Shown here piece by piece: positions 39,901 through 54,900 of a stretch of DNA of 64,000 nt. Location: positions 1,922,501-1,986,500 of the forward strand of contig NC_087385.1 in the NCBI RefSeq assembly GCF_963675165.1, given 5' to 3'. How positions within the stretch are numbered: position 1 is the stretch's first letter; each line of letters opens with the position of its first letter. Under the pieces are notes generated by a model that did no database searches, was not told the origin of the DNA, and saw nothing but the letters and a program-made list of their open reading frames with translations. Position numbers and translations under genes: made by a program. The DNA comes from Halichondria panicea. Taxonomy: Eukaryota > Porifera > Demospongiae > Suberitida > Halichondriidae.

Positions 39901-42900
39901 TAGTCGCCGAGCAGTCTTAGTAGCCATGGGTATAGTGTACTATATGAGGCTCAACAACCAATACCGTCAAGAGTACACACAGTTTCTCGATAATGAGTTT
40001 CGCCTTCCAAATGAGGTCACTTTTACCAAAGCTTTTGAGCAGGAGCTCGATTGGTATATTCGACTGGTTGAGTTGCCTAAAGGGATCGCACGCACAAGAG
40101 CTCTCAAGGAGAATATCTTTGCTACCATTGTGTGTACAGTCACGCACACTCCCCTCATTATTGTTGGTGCTCCTGGGTCTTCAAAAACACTTTCTTTCAA
40201 CCAGACCATTGCAAATTTGAAAGGGGCCGAGTCTCGACAGAAGATCTTCCGTGATACAACGATTTTTCACTCACTCGATCCCCACTACTACCAGTGCTCT
40301 CGACGTACAACGTCCAATGAAATCCAGACTGTGTTTTCCCGGGCAATCAACCGCCAAAGAAGCCACGCTCAATTCAACCTGCCGATCTACTGTGTGGTGT
40401 TTATGGACGAGGCAGGCCTTCCGGAGGAGAGCCATGAATCATTGAAGGTCCTCCATTACCATCTTGACAAACAAGAAGTTTCCTTTGTGGCTATCACCAA
40501 CCATGTCTTGGATGCTGCAAAAACCAACAGAGCTATCAGTTTATTCCGACCCGAGGCTTCCAATGATGACCTTCACACACTAGCTAAAGGATGCTTCTGT
40601 TCAAATCCAAGTAACCCTCCTCCTGAGTTGGAAGTGGACCTCAAACAAGTTGTCGAGTTGTGTTGTCCATACTCCACTCTGATGGAAGATAAAAGTTTTG
40701 CACGATTTTATGGCCTTCGAGATTTCATCCAGTTAGTGAACTATTTGCGTCGTAAACGAGATGATAGCCAATCCATCAGCCCTCAAATAGTCATGCAAGC
40801 TCTTGAGAGAAACTTCAATGGCTCTGAAGATTTTGACAAAATATGCGGTAAGTTTTTAGGAGATAGCATGGCTAAAGTAAAGCGTCGAGGTATTTTACAC
40901 ATTCTACGAGCCAGTTTGGCGGACAGACCACAAGAGAAGCAGGACTTGAGTGAGAACGAAGTGAGATACAAACTCATTATCGACCCCTCTGAGGATGACT
41001 CATTAGTTCGTCTCCTTTTCTCCTTCGGCATTCTCAAAAGAGACAATACTCGAATCTTTGTATGCAGCAACTTCCCGGCCGATGGACAGCTGCAGAAGGT
41101 TAACACTATTGCCGCTATTCGTCACTCGGCCATTGAAGGTCACACTGTAGTCATGAGTCAGACAGACGATATTCACGAGAGCTTCTACGACTTATTCAAT
41201 CAGAGATTTCGAAGAATTGATGATCTCAATAAAGGCCCTCGATATTACACTAATATTGCCATTGGTGCCCACTTCCGACCATCCAGAGTTCATCCCAACT
41301 TTCAGTGTGTGGTGGTGGTTAAGAAGTCTGAGGTAGTCAATACCCCAGCCCCTTTTCTGAACCGATTTGAGAAGTACCTCATCACTCATGAGACAATGCT
41401 GGAGACAGCACTCAATCTCATGCCACCCAGTATTGCATCTATCATCAAAGCAGCCATGGAGAAAGTGAGTTTTAGATTGTCTGTTTCATGTTCTGTATAC
41501 ATTGCTCGAGTGTACGTATGAATTTACGTAATTGCTACGTGCAGTATATTGAAAGTGCCCAGGGCATACTTTGAGTTAGACACACACACACACACACATA
41601 CACACATACAATGTACGTTTAAATACTTTTAACTAGAGAACATAAATGCTAAACCCTCGGAAATGTTACATCTCACAACTAAAATTACGTAAAAATCAGT
41701 AAACCTATAATTTATTATCAGCAATTTAGCAATTATCATCACATGCATGTATGCTCCATAAAGTGATAGTCCACAAAAATCTGCAAAATCATTGACATAA
41801 ATATAATTATAATTATGTAGGTTATACCCTCGAAATATACTTGCTATCACATTACAGACGAAAATCAGATTTGAACGCTATGACAATTAAGGCTTTGAAA
41901 ATATGGTCAGACATGCACTATGGGACTATAGGATTACAGAAGAGTCAACAAAGAAACCTGAACTACAAATAAGGCACCTGAAATGCACTGGGAGTCCTGG
42001 ATCGTTAGTAGGATCACAGCAGAGCCAGAAAAAAAAGTGGCCTAGAGTGTTACATGCAAAAAGCTCTTCTGCCACTATACAGGTATTACTCGAGGCATTC
42101 ATGCTGTAAACGCACTATGGCATCCAGGTAAGCAGACTCAGAATTCCACAAACAGACAAACCAACGGTCAAGTTAACAAATAGACCAGACGATTATACCA
42201 TAACTCGTGGCCTCCCCTGCACCTCAGGTTAATTATTGTTCTCTCCACATGACACATGCAGGTCCTGGAGTTCATAGAGCTTGTTTCCGGCTCAGACAGT
42301 CTGTACGGATTGTGTCCACACACACTCAACTCTCTCATTCTTTCTCTCCTGCCTGCTGTTGACCACACCTACCCTGAGATTGGAGAGCTGAATTTGGTAA
42401 ACAACTCTCGAGACATACACTTCTATATCCTCCAGGAGATTGTTCAGGCCCTCAGGGAGTGTACAGGCCTCTGCATACCCAAGGTAAAGGAGTTTCTATT
42501 TGTAGGGTTCCTTTAAGTGTTCAGAGTGTTCACTCAAAATAACCTATAATTATGATGTGCATGAAAAAAGCAATGGTACAAACCTCTTGCAAACTATATA
42601 TACCTACATGTCCATAACTTTCTTGTTTCCTTTTATAAACCTGGCCTGTTACTTTCCATGTTATAGATTTCATACCAAGGTATGCATCCTAGTATCACAC
42701 TCTTCTGACCTCTGCAGTTGTCTATAGATGAGTTCAAACTAGACGTGGACGCAGTGTTTGAGCTCGTACTCCAAGACCCAACGTTCAAAGGTCTCATGCA
42801 AAACATGACTCACACTCAAGCTTCTCAAGCCATCCCTGAGGCTCTAAATGCACTCCACATGGCCGTGTCACCAAATCGTGGGGAGCATTTGGATGTTACC

Positions 42901-45900
42901 CCTGAGGGCTGTCTAGTGATTGCACTACTACAACAGTGGCTGGTCCGTTTCCTGACCAAGAGGCTCATGCAGATGATGACTTCCGAGGCGTTCATTTTGC
43001 ACAGGAACAAGATTCCATTCACCTACTTAAATAACTACCTCAATTTCCACACTCATTTCAGCCTGCTCAAACTTGTAGAGAGCTACCACCAAGCTGTGGA
43101 CTCTACTAGACAGTGAGTAATAGCAGGAGCACATGAGGGGATGGAGCATCTTACTACGTATATAGTATTGCGACTATAGTCTAGTAATAGTTAACAAAAT
43201 TCCTATGGTTAAGGACGGACATTAGCCTAATATTAGTAACCAAGTTTCACTATAAATGGACCTCTAATAAACTTCTGTACGACTATAACACATTCGTGCC
43301 CCTTAAAAATTGGAAAAGTTGAGCCAGATATGACCAGCTCAGCTTCTGGGCACATTTTACACACGTTAACAGACTGAGCACAGTGTGCACTTTTGGGACG
43401 TACCGTATATATAGCGCAAAAATTTCAAGGCATTTAATTTTCCCTTTTTTGGGAGTTAGCACAAACCTCCACGAAAATTATTCCACGAACATAGCTAACG
43501 ACGGACGCAACGTCATTGATATACCGCGTATATAGCGCAAACTTTATTCAACAAAAGTTTTTGGCGGCAATTCCACGAAAGTTAAGTGCCTCAAAGTTTC
43601 TGCGCTATACGGTAAACATAATATACTTATATAGTACATTCTATATATCTCTTGCAACACATTTTAACATGTTCTTCAGGGACCTTCCGACATGTTGCAG
43701 TGCTACCAAAGTCCTCTGCTACACCCGGTCCTCCCCCCTTATCCACCAGCTGCCGGCTGAGTTTCCCTGCTCGTATTTTGGGATTGAATTGGAGTCCATA
43801 GTTCGTGACCTACTTGAGAAATTTGTCTTCTCGGAAACCAACAAACTTGTGATGTACAAACTATCAAGTATTCTCTCTCAGACAACTATTCAGGACTTTA
43901 TTAGAAATTTCTTACACTCCGAAACAGCCGAAGTGTGCTTACTCGTAGTGAACATGCACGAGACCACTAAAGAGATTGTGAATCACGTTCGGATCATGAT
44001 TGAAGAAGCCGAAACTCTATCAACTAAACAGACGACCAAGATATTTGTGATGCTACTTCACTTTCCACCCTCCCAGTTTTACCAAATTTGCTATCCCTCA
44101 CTCTTCCTGAAGGGATGGGACCACTTTTACATGGATACCATTGCTCACAGCGCCGTACAAGGAGTCGTTGACATTAGAGACTGGTTTTGGCAGTGCTGTT
44201 TCCCTAACCAATCCTCTCAACTGGAAGAAGACACTCTGCTGAAAACACTACTTGGTATCTTGCCACAGTCTATATCGGTACTAGCTGCACGCGTGTTCTT
44301 TGGCTCGAGACAAAATAGTTCTTTCAATTCCACAATGAATGGTCTAGAACGTTCTAAAGCTCTCAATGAGCTCCTGTTAAAGAAAGGACGTGACGGGATC
44401 ACGGTCGGTCGAATGCTTTGTGAAAAGTTCCGAGCTTATTGGAAACCAGATTTCATGGCCGAACACCTGGAGAAGGCAGCTATTTTCTCAAGAAACAGAG
44501 AATCCACCCTCAACATAACCGAGTCGATTCAAACAAACGTAAAGAGTCTTTTTTTCGATTTCCTTGTATATATGGTTTCAAAAATTAACGAAAACTACAA
44601 CATTGACATCATTTTTGATGCCGATTGCTCTGAAACTGTTCAAGACCTGTTCCTCAAGATCCTGAAAGTATTCCCGACTCCAAAATTATCTCTACTCAGC
44701 GATAGCCTGCCACAACTAAAGCCACAACTACAGCCACTGGTTTACACACCAAAGTTTCCTTTCTTTCAAACTGTTTGCGATACTATGGAGAAGGTTGTTG
44801 AGCAGAGTAGGAAAGAGGCTAACGTGAAACTGGACATACTCAGTGACATAACCACACCCCCTGACGATCATGCTGTGAGCCATCAGGATATTCTGAGCAC
44901 TCTACAGCAAGCCATCTCCAACACACTCACTGAGAAAATTGAGGTGAGTGATGAAAATCGGTTAATTCACTGCACTGCATGTATGTGTATTGAAAGTGTG
45001 AAATTGAAGCTCACATATGCAGTGTTGTAGCAAAAGCTATATATAATATTATTGTAGGTATATAGGTGTAAAGTTACACAGCAAAAAATTAAACTTGCTA
45101 GGAGATTGGCCGGGAGGGGGGGCACCAAAAAGCTAAAATTTGCCGGGGGAAACAAGGAATCCAGAGATCATAACTCCAATCCGTTATAACGTCATGAACA
45201 TAATACTATAGTTGTAGACTGTGTTCCAGGTCCAACATTTTGCCGAAAATGTACATGTGAATTACGTTATGACGGATTGGAGTTATGCTCTCGCCGGATC
45301 CCTTGTTTCCACGCTTTTTGGTGTTTCCCCGGCCAATCCTAGAAATTGTTTTACATTGCAAATGTACAGTGCATCCAGTCTAGAGAGTATTTGTAATTAA
45401 TGTTTTATTACTAAGAAAAATGGTGCTGATACCAGGTGAATGAATAATCCATGGCAGCATACATGTAAGGTGGTGAGTTTGTGGTGATTCATAGAACAGC
45501 CAAAAAATGTTAATAGTGCATGGGTTCGGTTAGGTGGAGAAAAGACCAACGGTTTTTGGCTGAGGTCTGGAACTGTGTCACAAGTATAGATAGATGTTAT
45601 AATTAGTTATAATTATAATTATCTCATGAAAAGTTCACATATCTGCATATCCTCCGTAATGTGTTGAAAGAATATCTAGCGGCTAAGGCCTAAAAACTAC
45701 ACAGAGTAAGCTTGAATCATTGGAGACCACGTCCTTCGGCATGGTTCTAGTCTCGCTCAAGATTTCATTCAGGATTTCAAAACTTGTTCAGATACACTTT
45801 ACTCCCATGCAGAGAAGTGATATGATAATTATGCCTCGGTGTTGTTTGCATGCGTAGGCAAGATATACGGTAGTGTTGTGTATGTGTCAGTGTGTGTGTA

Positions 45901-48900
45901 GAGTGTTACAGCTGTAACTGACTGTTTACTATCCGATATACACCCAGATACAATCTATCCCAGGCCTATTTTTAAAAGAGGCTTTTCTATATACCGTATA
46001 TCTTGGACAGCAAAAAATAATTATTTTGAAATTGTCCGGGTATAATTGGAACAGATTTTTATAGAGCATGCGAAGTGTCCGGAATAATTAGAACAAGCAA
46101 GCAGCTGCATGCGAGCTAGCTAAGTTTAATAGAACAGGGTACGACTAAATAGTGCAGCTATCTAAAACTAGCTACTTAAGGGTGCTGGCCCACCTACGCC
46201 CACACACTGTTGCTAAGGAAAACTAACTATGAAACTGCTGCCAGTAGAGACATGGGTCCTTCACTATACTTAAAAGCACTATCCTACTAGTGCCTACCTC
46301 AAGAATCAAGAAGAAATATCACCCAGAAGAGGTACAGCAAGCCATTTTTAGTGAATAGCTAAAAATGGTTCCGCCTAGAAAACCACTAGTACTTGATTTT
46401 TATACAATTTTATGCTGTTTGAAATCTTTTCAATATTACAAAACGTTTTTTTAGAAACATCCTGTGTTGTAGACTTTTTTGCTGTGACACACCCAGTTTA
46501 GAAAAATCTAGACCATAATAATTATTATGGATCAAAACTCTCTGTAATTTTGTTAACATGACATCATGGGTTAATATACGCCCAATCCTGCACGTGGAAC
46601 TCCAGATCGAACGTTTTAACGCTTACCCTCTACGATAATGGCTAAATACCTCGCAAAAGAAAGCCACACCCCCAAATGATATTGCGGTAGTACAATGTAC
46701 ATGCGAGCGCAGCCACAACTAATGAGATATAACGTGCACGCAGTGATTGTAAACATTGCGTGTGCAATTATTGCAGCCATATACTATCTGCATTCTTGTG
46801 GAGCACTCTAAGTCTTACTTGCCGTTTATGAATGGTAACTCAACTTTTCATAGTATTGTTCAGATATTTAGAACAAATGTAATATTGAAGTACTGGAGTG
46901 TCCGTTGTATTAGAACAACGAAAATTGCCCAAAAGAGTGTCCGGGGTAATTACAAGTGTCCGATAAATTAGAAGATATACGGTAGTCGTATTTTCTTAGA
47001 TGGCGATTAGTGGATTTACAAAATAAAGCGTCATTCTCGAGTTATGGCTAGTTTTGCTTACTTTTAAAGCTGCTCTTCAGAATCATTGGTAGCATCTGTT
47101 CACTCTGTTCAACTTATGTTCGATCAACTACAATTATTGCGTTCTGGTTTAAGTTTTTGCAATTTTATTTTGTGAAGAGATGAACACTGATCAACACTTG
47201 CAAAGTTTGCATATGTTTCATGCTCGCTAGTAACACGGTACATAGATCTAAAGTCATGCAAATATGCTTCTATCATATCTCCTTGAAGATATTCTCTATA
47301 ATCAGACTTCTCTTATTGTCAAACACAGTAGCATACTGTACATGATATTTCTCATTTTATGCAGGGCTCTACAAGCAAGCAGGTGCTGGAGTTGGTTGCC
47401 AAGGCAATCTCCAATGATGTAGAGCTGTGGAACAGGTACTTCATTGACTTTGTCATGCACAAGCTTCGACTCGACTCCGAAGACTCGGCAGGTGGCATTG
47501 CTCAGCAGATGCTGTACACGTTCATGAGCCAGCTGCATAAGTTAGAGGCTTTGGAGAGGGTCATCAATCTCCATGCCTTCCTCCATGTGTACCAGCTGGA
47601 CCTGGCCAAGTTGGCGTCCAATCTCAGGCCTCTCATAAAACTGTATAAGGTATGGATGATTAAAAGCCTCCTCACTTATAGGCTCTCATTATAGTGAAGT
47701 ATGCCCTTGTATTGTAATTCATTGAGTTAAGCCTGACCACTGATGTGACGGTGATATGTCCTCGGAATTGCAGAAATAATTGGATACCAGAATGAGCCAT
47801 GCCCATAATCAAAGAGCCTCTGCATGCAAACGCTGTCTATAGACATAATGCATGCAGTTGCCACCTTCAGGAAAAACAAAGACAAGCTATATACTGCTAG
47901 GCAAGGCGGAGATACTTCTGCTACAGTATCGCATACTAGCTTTCCAACCATGTGAGCACTTCTAATCCGCATGTGCAAGTATAGGCGATTGCTCACCCTT
48001 GTCATTGATTTTTCTCTAATGGAGCGCTAGGTCAAAGGCTAAGTAAACCTGGAGAAGATCGTAATCTGGGCGACCTTGGACTTTTTGGCTGTATTTTCAG
48101 TGAAAGTTACATTGACATTTACGGCTTCTTTCCTAGACTGTTTACTATCCGCTATACACCCAGATACAATCTATCCCAGGCCTATTTTTAAATCGGCCTG
48201 GGGAGAAGACTAGTGTTTGCTATGAATATCATTAAATTCGCCAATTTTCTCATCTTAAATTGATCAAGGTTCAGATAATCGAGGCTCATGCAGCTGCACT
48301 GTATTTCAAAGTCACAATGAGATAGCAGCCATTTAGGAATCTCAGAACTATACTCTACATTTTTCTGACACACACACACCACACACACACACAGCTCCAT
48401 AAAGACACGCCCAGCATACAGGCCAGCGTCCTCACACCCGTCACGCCAGTTTCCCCCTCACGCAAGCTCCTCTCCATCGTCCAACAAAACCAACTCCCTT
48501 TCGGCTCACCAGAGCATCTCGCTACGTTTGTGGTTACCACTCTCTTTGACGCTCTGGCGGGCTTCCTCTATACCAAAGAGAAGTCACAAATAGATGCAAA
48601 TGACAGCATGAGGATCTGGCACAATGTGTACAGGTAGTTATTATTTAGTACTAATGTACAGCTACTCATGCATGTACTCCTGCATTTATTACTGGAATGT
48701 ATATAGTAGTATAGTTGTGCTAGTTTTTGGGCCAATTACTTAATTTTTAACACCAGTGAACTAAAACCACGATCCTAATATAATTATAGTGCGTATATTG
48801 CATTGTAATAAATGCATTGTACATCGGCTCACCAATTCTGGAATATGGTTATGTTCAATGTTTACTATAATTATAGAAGAGTACTGTAGTCCTAAACCCT

Positions 48901-51900
48901 CGGCAGTTGAATTGGCGTCTTACAAACATGGCGATGTTGTACAAGTTGTATAGTTATGAACGTTAATTGAAACATATAATAGCAACTAACTGCACGGGCA
49001 ACGAAACAAACCTATATGAAAATAAAAGTACAGTCACAGCAGTGGTGCATGGTCAGACATGCGATGAGACTAGGAACACAGTAGAATCACATGCAGCCTT
49101 GAGTGCATGTTGAAACTAGGGCACCTAATAATATGCACTGGGACCAGAGTACCGTAGTTTATGTGCTGTTATTAGATCCTTAAAAAGCGCCAACCGTTGC
49201 TTTCTAAAATTGTTCAGTCGTTCAACTTTTCATCTCACACTGTGGGGTAAGAAGTCGTTCAGAGAGTTTTGTACAGGACCCACAGTGAAGCTCCACATGG
49301 CCCGTTAATGATACTTTTCTTATAGTGATGACCCGCCACAAGAACAATCGTTGCACAAATGTAATACGTGTTACGTCTCCAGCTATCTGCTTCTCCATAG
49401 AGATTCTAGGAAATAAGAATTATATAAAAGTAAAGCGGGTAATTTTCGTTGGGCAAAATATTCATGGTTTTTGTGGGTTTAAGCTCTGACCACAAATATT
49501 TTACCACGACCTTGTCTAACTTTACCTGCAGTGCAAGCAGCAACCACAAAAATATTATCCACGAAGTGACTAAAATAATATTGCTCAACCACGAATATTT
49601 TGCCCCCCGAAAATTACCCGCTATACGGTATATAAGGGGAGTGAGTGTGGTCTTGTATAGGCAGTTTCCTAACCACTTCTTGTTGTGATATACAAAAATA
49701 TTCGCAATAAGTAACTCGAAAAAATATTTAGAGAACGTGACTAGAGCCTACAGAAGTTGTTAGTTCGTGGCATTGCAACCGTTGAGCAGTTACAGCTGAC
49801 AAGCCGAGGGGTCCGCAATGACCAAGAATCTCATACACAAATTTTTGAAAAAGGAATCTAGTGGAATCTCATGCAGAATCTTAGTTGGAATCTCTCTGAA
49901 ATCTTAATCAAAATCTCTCAGTCTGTATTGGCCACAGCTGCCTATTATGGTTTGTTAATGGAACTAATAACAGGAGGCTATTCATGCTGTAAATGCAGAA
50001 GCTATAGGTGATCGTTTACGAGGACTAATGCAGAGGTCAGATTATTTTGAACATAATTATATAATTATAGCAGCAGAATAAAACTACTCCAAATTTACTT
50101 TTAACGTGGAAGGCTATTCATGAGAATTGTTTTGCTGCCTGTGAAAAGTCTACGAGCAGTTCTGCTGCTAAACACCAACTTTCATCTCATTAGAGGCCAT
50201 TTGCACACTACAGTAGACTCTCGCTAATCCGGCTCTCTGAAGAACGGTCACCTCGATATATCGGTCGTTCATTTGGCACGCATTGATGAGTTGTCTAAGA
50301 GGTTGGTTGGCTAATCCGGATTAGAATCCAGATTAGGATTAGGATTGGGGCCCCTTTTACATGAAGTTCAATGTGGATTGGTTTAATCCAGATTCGTAAA
50401 TCGTATGTAAACGGAGTTAAATACACAGAAATAACCTATGGGGCCACCCACGCGCCTCGGATTAATATCAAAGAGTTACTTATGTTTTCCATTCCCTATG
50501 CCCAGAGATGTGATGACCCTGCCTAACCTCAAGCAGAATATCTACTCAGCACTGGGGGTGGGTAAAGAGATAGAGGAAGTCGAGGGACGTCTCAATATCA
50601 TGCAGACCACCTTCCTCACACTGCAAATCAGCCCAGACCTGAGCCAAGATGAGGAAGCAGTCATAAAGGGACAGCACATCTTCAGGACGCTGTTTTCCAG
50701 GCATTTTGACGACACCATGGAGGTAAGCCAGTTGTGTTGAGCTTTGAGTGGCTTCAGCATTTAATTCTACACCAGTGAGGCATTAATATGCCTCGGTGTT
50801 GTGCCCATGCGCAGGCGAGGTATACGGTATTATAGTGTTTGTCTTTCCGTCTATCTGTCTGTCTATGTAGACTGCTATAGCCCAGGGTCAGATCTAGAAA
50901 AGAGGTGCTGAAGAAAGGAAAAAGTAGGTCATGCTCCTTTGTTGTGGCCACGCCTACCAATTAGTGTGCGTGTTCTGTCATTTCAACATAAATAAACATA
51001 TTTCTCGTGTTATAGTGAGAAATCATTAACTTTAGGTAATTTATGATCAAGGTATTGCTGATCATGTGACCTACAGCCCAGAGGAACCTGGAACTAAATC
51101 AGTTAGAACATGTGCATTCGGTATCTATGGTTATAGTGTCCCTCATCCCTCGACCTTTGGGACACTATAACACATAGATACCTCAAGCCCATGTTCTAAC
51201 TATAACTTAGTCAAAGAAACAAGGAAAGTGCAACAACAACTGGAAGTTCGTAGCTTCAGGCTCATTGCGCATGCTTTGAGTATGACTATGCTAATCACTT
51301 TCTAGTGTCACTGAGTATAAATAATTATTGTTAGCATCATTTAGGATACCAATACATAAAAGGCTATGATCGTTTGCAGCCTTTTGGCTTAGTTAGGCAG
51401 TTACTTTTCTCTGCAAGTTTCCGTATATCTTTTCTCTGTCTCCGTGGACACACATTCCCCCGTACAACATTTTGATATGTGACCAACCTCCTCTGCCTAC
51501 AGCCAATGACATCCATCAAATTCAGTCATGTGACTGTATACTTGCTAGCCCTGAGCTAATTATTCAATGAGTGTTACAAGCTGCGTTGTGCTAATGCCTC
51601 TCGCCATGTTATGCTTTCGCTCAAGTGTTTTAGTAGTTTCTATATTGAATTTTACATTAAAGTTAGCTTATCTATATAAACTCACTGAGAAGAAAAGACT
51701 TATTTATATGCATCGATTGTTGTTATAGGGAGTGCATGAATAAGTGTGTACATGCATATTGTTATATCTATTGTATATGGTATAGCTTACCAGGCCCTCA
51801 AGAAAAAGATGATCCTGCCAGAGTATCTGACCATAGATAGTATCTATATGATCTGACTCTATAGATATTATTCTATCACACGTGGGGGTGAGCGCGCATG

Positions 51901-54900
51901 CGCATTACATACACAGAAATAAGGGGTGTGTCTGCAAGAGGTCAAGTTCACAAAATTAATGGCTACTACAGTATAGTCTCGCAAGTCCCGCCCCTTCACT
52001 CACTCTGAGCATAGATTAACGAAAAAATGGATAGGCAATGCCCCACGTGATGCTAGGTAAATGCAGGTGACGTCACACCTCTGGTTGGAGGCGAGTTGCG
52101 CTCAAGAAAGTATACACAACGATCCCTATATCTGCTTATTTTTCTCATAGGGGGCCTAAAAGAGAAATTCAAAGCATGATAGCTACAGCTACTATATGTT
52201 AGTGCCGAGCTTTCTTTATCAGCTTGATTTGTGTGAAAAAACACCAAATTGTTAGTTTGTGTACCTCTATCTCCAATATGAAATAATTTTATAACATGTA
52301 CGTTTCACAGAACTAAAGTGTGTTTATAACTGCATGGCCATATTTGCCAGCTCATAATGCAGTGAAGTAGTGGCAGCACCATGAAACGTTTGTCCAAAGT
52401 CCAGAAAGTTTGCGTACCTCTCCTGCTCTTACTGTACATGGTAATCTATAGTTTGAAGTGCTCTAAGACACAGTTTAAGTATTAGAAAGTGGAACACAAG
52501 TATCTCTATCTGTATTGTGTGATCGAAGAGATAATATGACATTTGAAGGACTTGGGAACAGGCCTGTTATGGTTTGTAGAGAGTACTGACACCCCCCTTT
52601 AATTTGGAGCTCACTTCATCATCACTTTGCATAAGCAGCTCTAAAATATTAATAGCCTATGTCTAAGTGTATCTGGTGTCTCCTCAAGAGCACATGCAGC
52701 TTGCTATCATACTAAAATCTTTACTGAGTGCACACACCCCTTTTTGCTCATTACACGCCCCTTTTTAGCAACTAGCCTCATCCAACGGAAGTGCTGGGCG
52801 TTGCCTATCTTTTTCTTTCTATGCTCTGAGCATAGATATAAGAAGGGAGAGGGATGGGAAACGCTACGTAAATAGCATTGACGATCCGCGTTTCGGTCAA
52901 TATTTTCTTCTTTATTTCTTCCAGCCCATGCTTTTAGTTAGTACTAGGCTATAAACTAGCTACTGAGCTCCATGTATTAGCAATGGCTAGCGGAACAGTC
53001 ACAACAAGGTAGCAGCAAGTTAGTGAGACCCCTCCAAGCAGTAAAAAGCAGCTTGGACAGGCAAATTCTTGAGAGGAGCTCTGTCTGTACCGTTGAGTAT
53101 TCCAGTACAGTCACAGACACGATAGAGAATTATGGAAATGTAGCAAGTTCTGTCGTAAATTACTGTGCCGATACGATGAACCAACTATCAATGAATACAA
53201 AGAGACATTTACCTACATTCATCTAAATGGGTACACAAAAAGTCTGCTTTTCAAAACCGGCTTACTAAGTAAGACAAAAATGAATATTACTTACCAACCT
53301 AAAGCCAAGTGGCTTTGATTTTACTTGTATACAATGCCCAGCTACTTAAAAAGAGGGAATCATTAATATTTTGGGCTGTAGTCACAGCCTCTCCTTGTAG
53401 AAGGTACACAAAGCCACTAGATAGAGCCGAAACGATAATACAACACTCAAAAAACTGCCTTTGAAAGCTTTCAAGTTCTTGGTGAGATACACAATGCTTC
53501 TATATGATGCACAGTAGGCTCAGCACAGGACTAGGAGTCCCAGTGGGGAGCTGTTAATGATAGTAATAACATTTCCCGCTGGGTTGGCGGGGTGTCTAGA
53601 GGCGATCAATTTTTGGCATTACACAGAAGTAATTGTGCGCACGTGCTCCGTTTCCCATCCCTCTCCCTTCTTATATCTATGCTCTGAGTGATTGAAGGGG
53701 CTTCTGACTCTTGTCTAACAAAAAGCTAGCGCTTTAGTGTAAGACTAACTTATAAGTTGAATAGAAACTTTGTGCGAACAGATAATGCTATGAAGATTCT
53801 GAAGAGACTGCAAAACAGCCTTCAATGTGAGTCAAACTAGCCATAACTCGAGAAAGAAGCTTTTGTTTGCTAATCCACGAATCGAAATCCAAGAGAACGT
53901 GGCTAGAAGCCTATAGAAGCTGTTAGTTTTCGTCGTATTACAATCGTTGAGCAGTTACAGCTGGAACAGACACACAGACAGACACAGGCACAGACACACA
54001 CAGTCAGCTTTACCGTATCCCTCATTATTTCACATTGCAAGTGTTTTTCTAGTCAGATTCCCTTTAATGTACGTATCATGACAATGCATAAGAAGCAGTA
54101 TAGAAGTTCAAGAAGAGAAGACAGGACTGGAATAAACGCATAATTGCTAATAGCGTGTCATTAGTCAGTATTAGCAGGAACAGATGAGGGGATGAGATGA
54201 GGGGAGCATCTTACTACCCGGATTCTGTATCGTCTAGCTATGTACAAATTTTGCCATAATTATATGTAAACCGCTAAGTGCTAACATTATTCACTATTAT
54301 TACGCATTATCAGCCTCACATGTACTTAGCACAAGAAAATGTGGTTAAGACGATAGTGAATCCGCATACTATGCATAGTAAGACGCTCCAATTATGACAT
54401 ACTGTAAGAGCCTGTAGTGCTATATGCCTATGATATCTACAGTGCATATATCTAGCATAAATAGTTATAGCATACCTGAGAATGGAGAGCTGAAGAAAAG
54501 GAAGAAAAGAAGCACATGCACTCCAAAAGCTAGCGGTTGACGCCACGCTCATGCATCTATTATTATAAGTGGCACGAGGTATTAAAGATGCCGGAATTGT
54601 GTAGGTATAGAAAAGTGTAGAGTCTGAGAGGTCATCTACCTCGTGAAAGCGATCACAAATCTGAAGAAAACCAGGTTGTGGTCGTTTGGAAACCCTACAG
54701 AATATTTCAGAGATGGTCCTACTTAGACTGGAAATCACTCCCGGACTGGCAAGCTGCCTTATTGAGAGTTGTCCCAGTGCGTGAGGAATTCATGTCACGC
54801 TTCCACAAGAATACTATCTGCCACCGCCCACGCACTAACTGTTACTGCACAAAATATTATCGGCCTCAAGTATAAGTACATCACTGGCAGTCTGTTCTCG

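Noticed and set aside
54316-54738. 140-codon - strand frame
   Set aside because: Most of it is a translation of the family C repeat, and it lacks any conserved motif.
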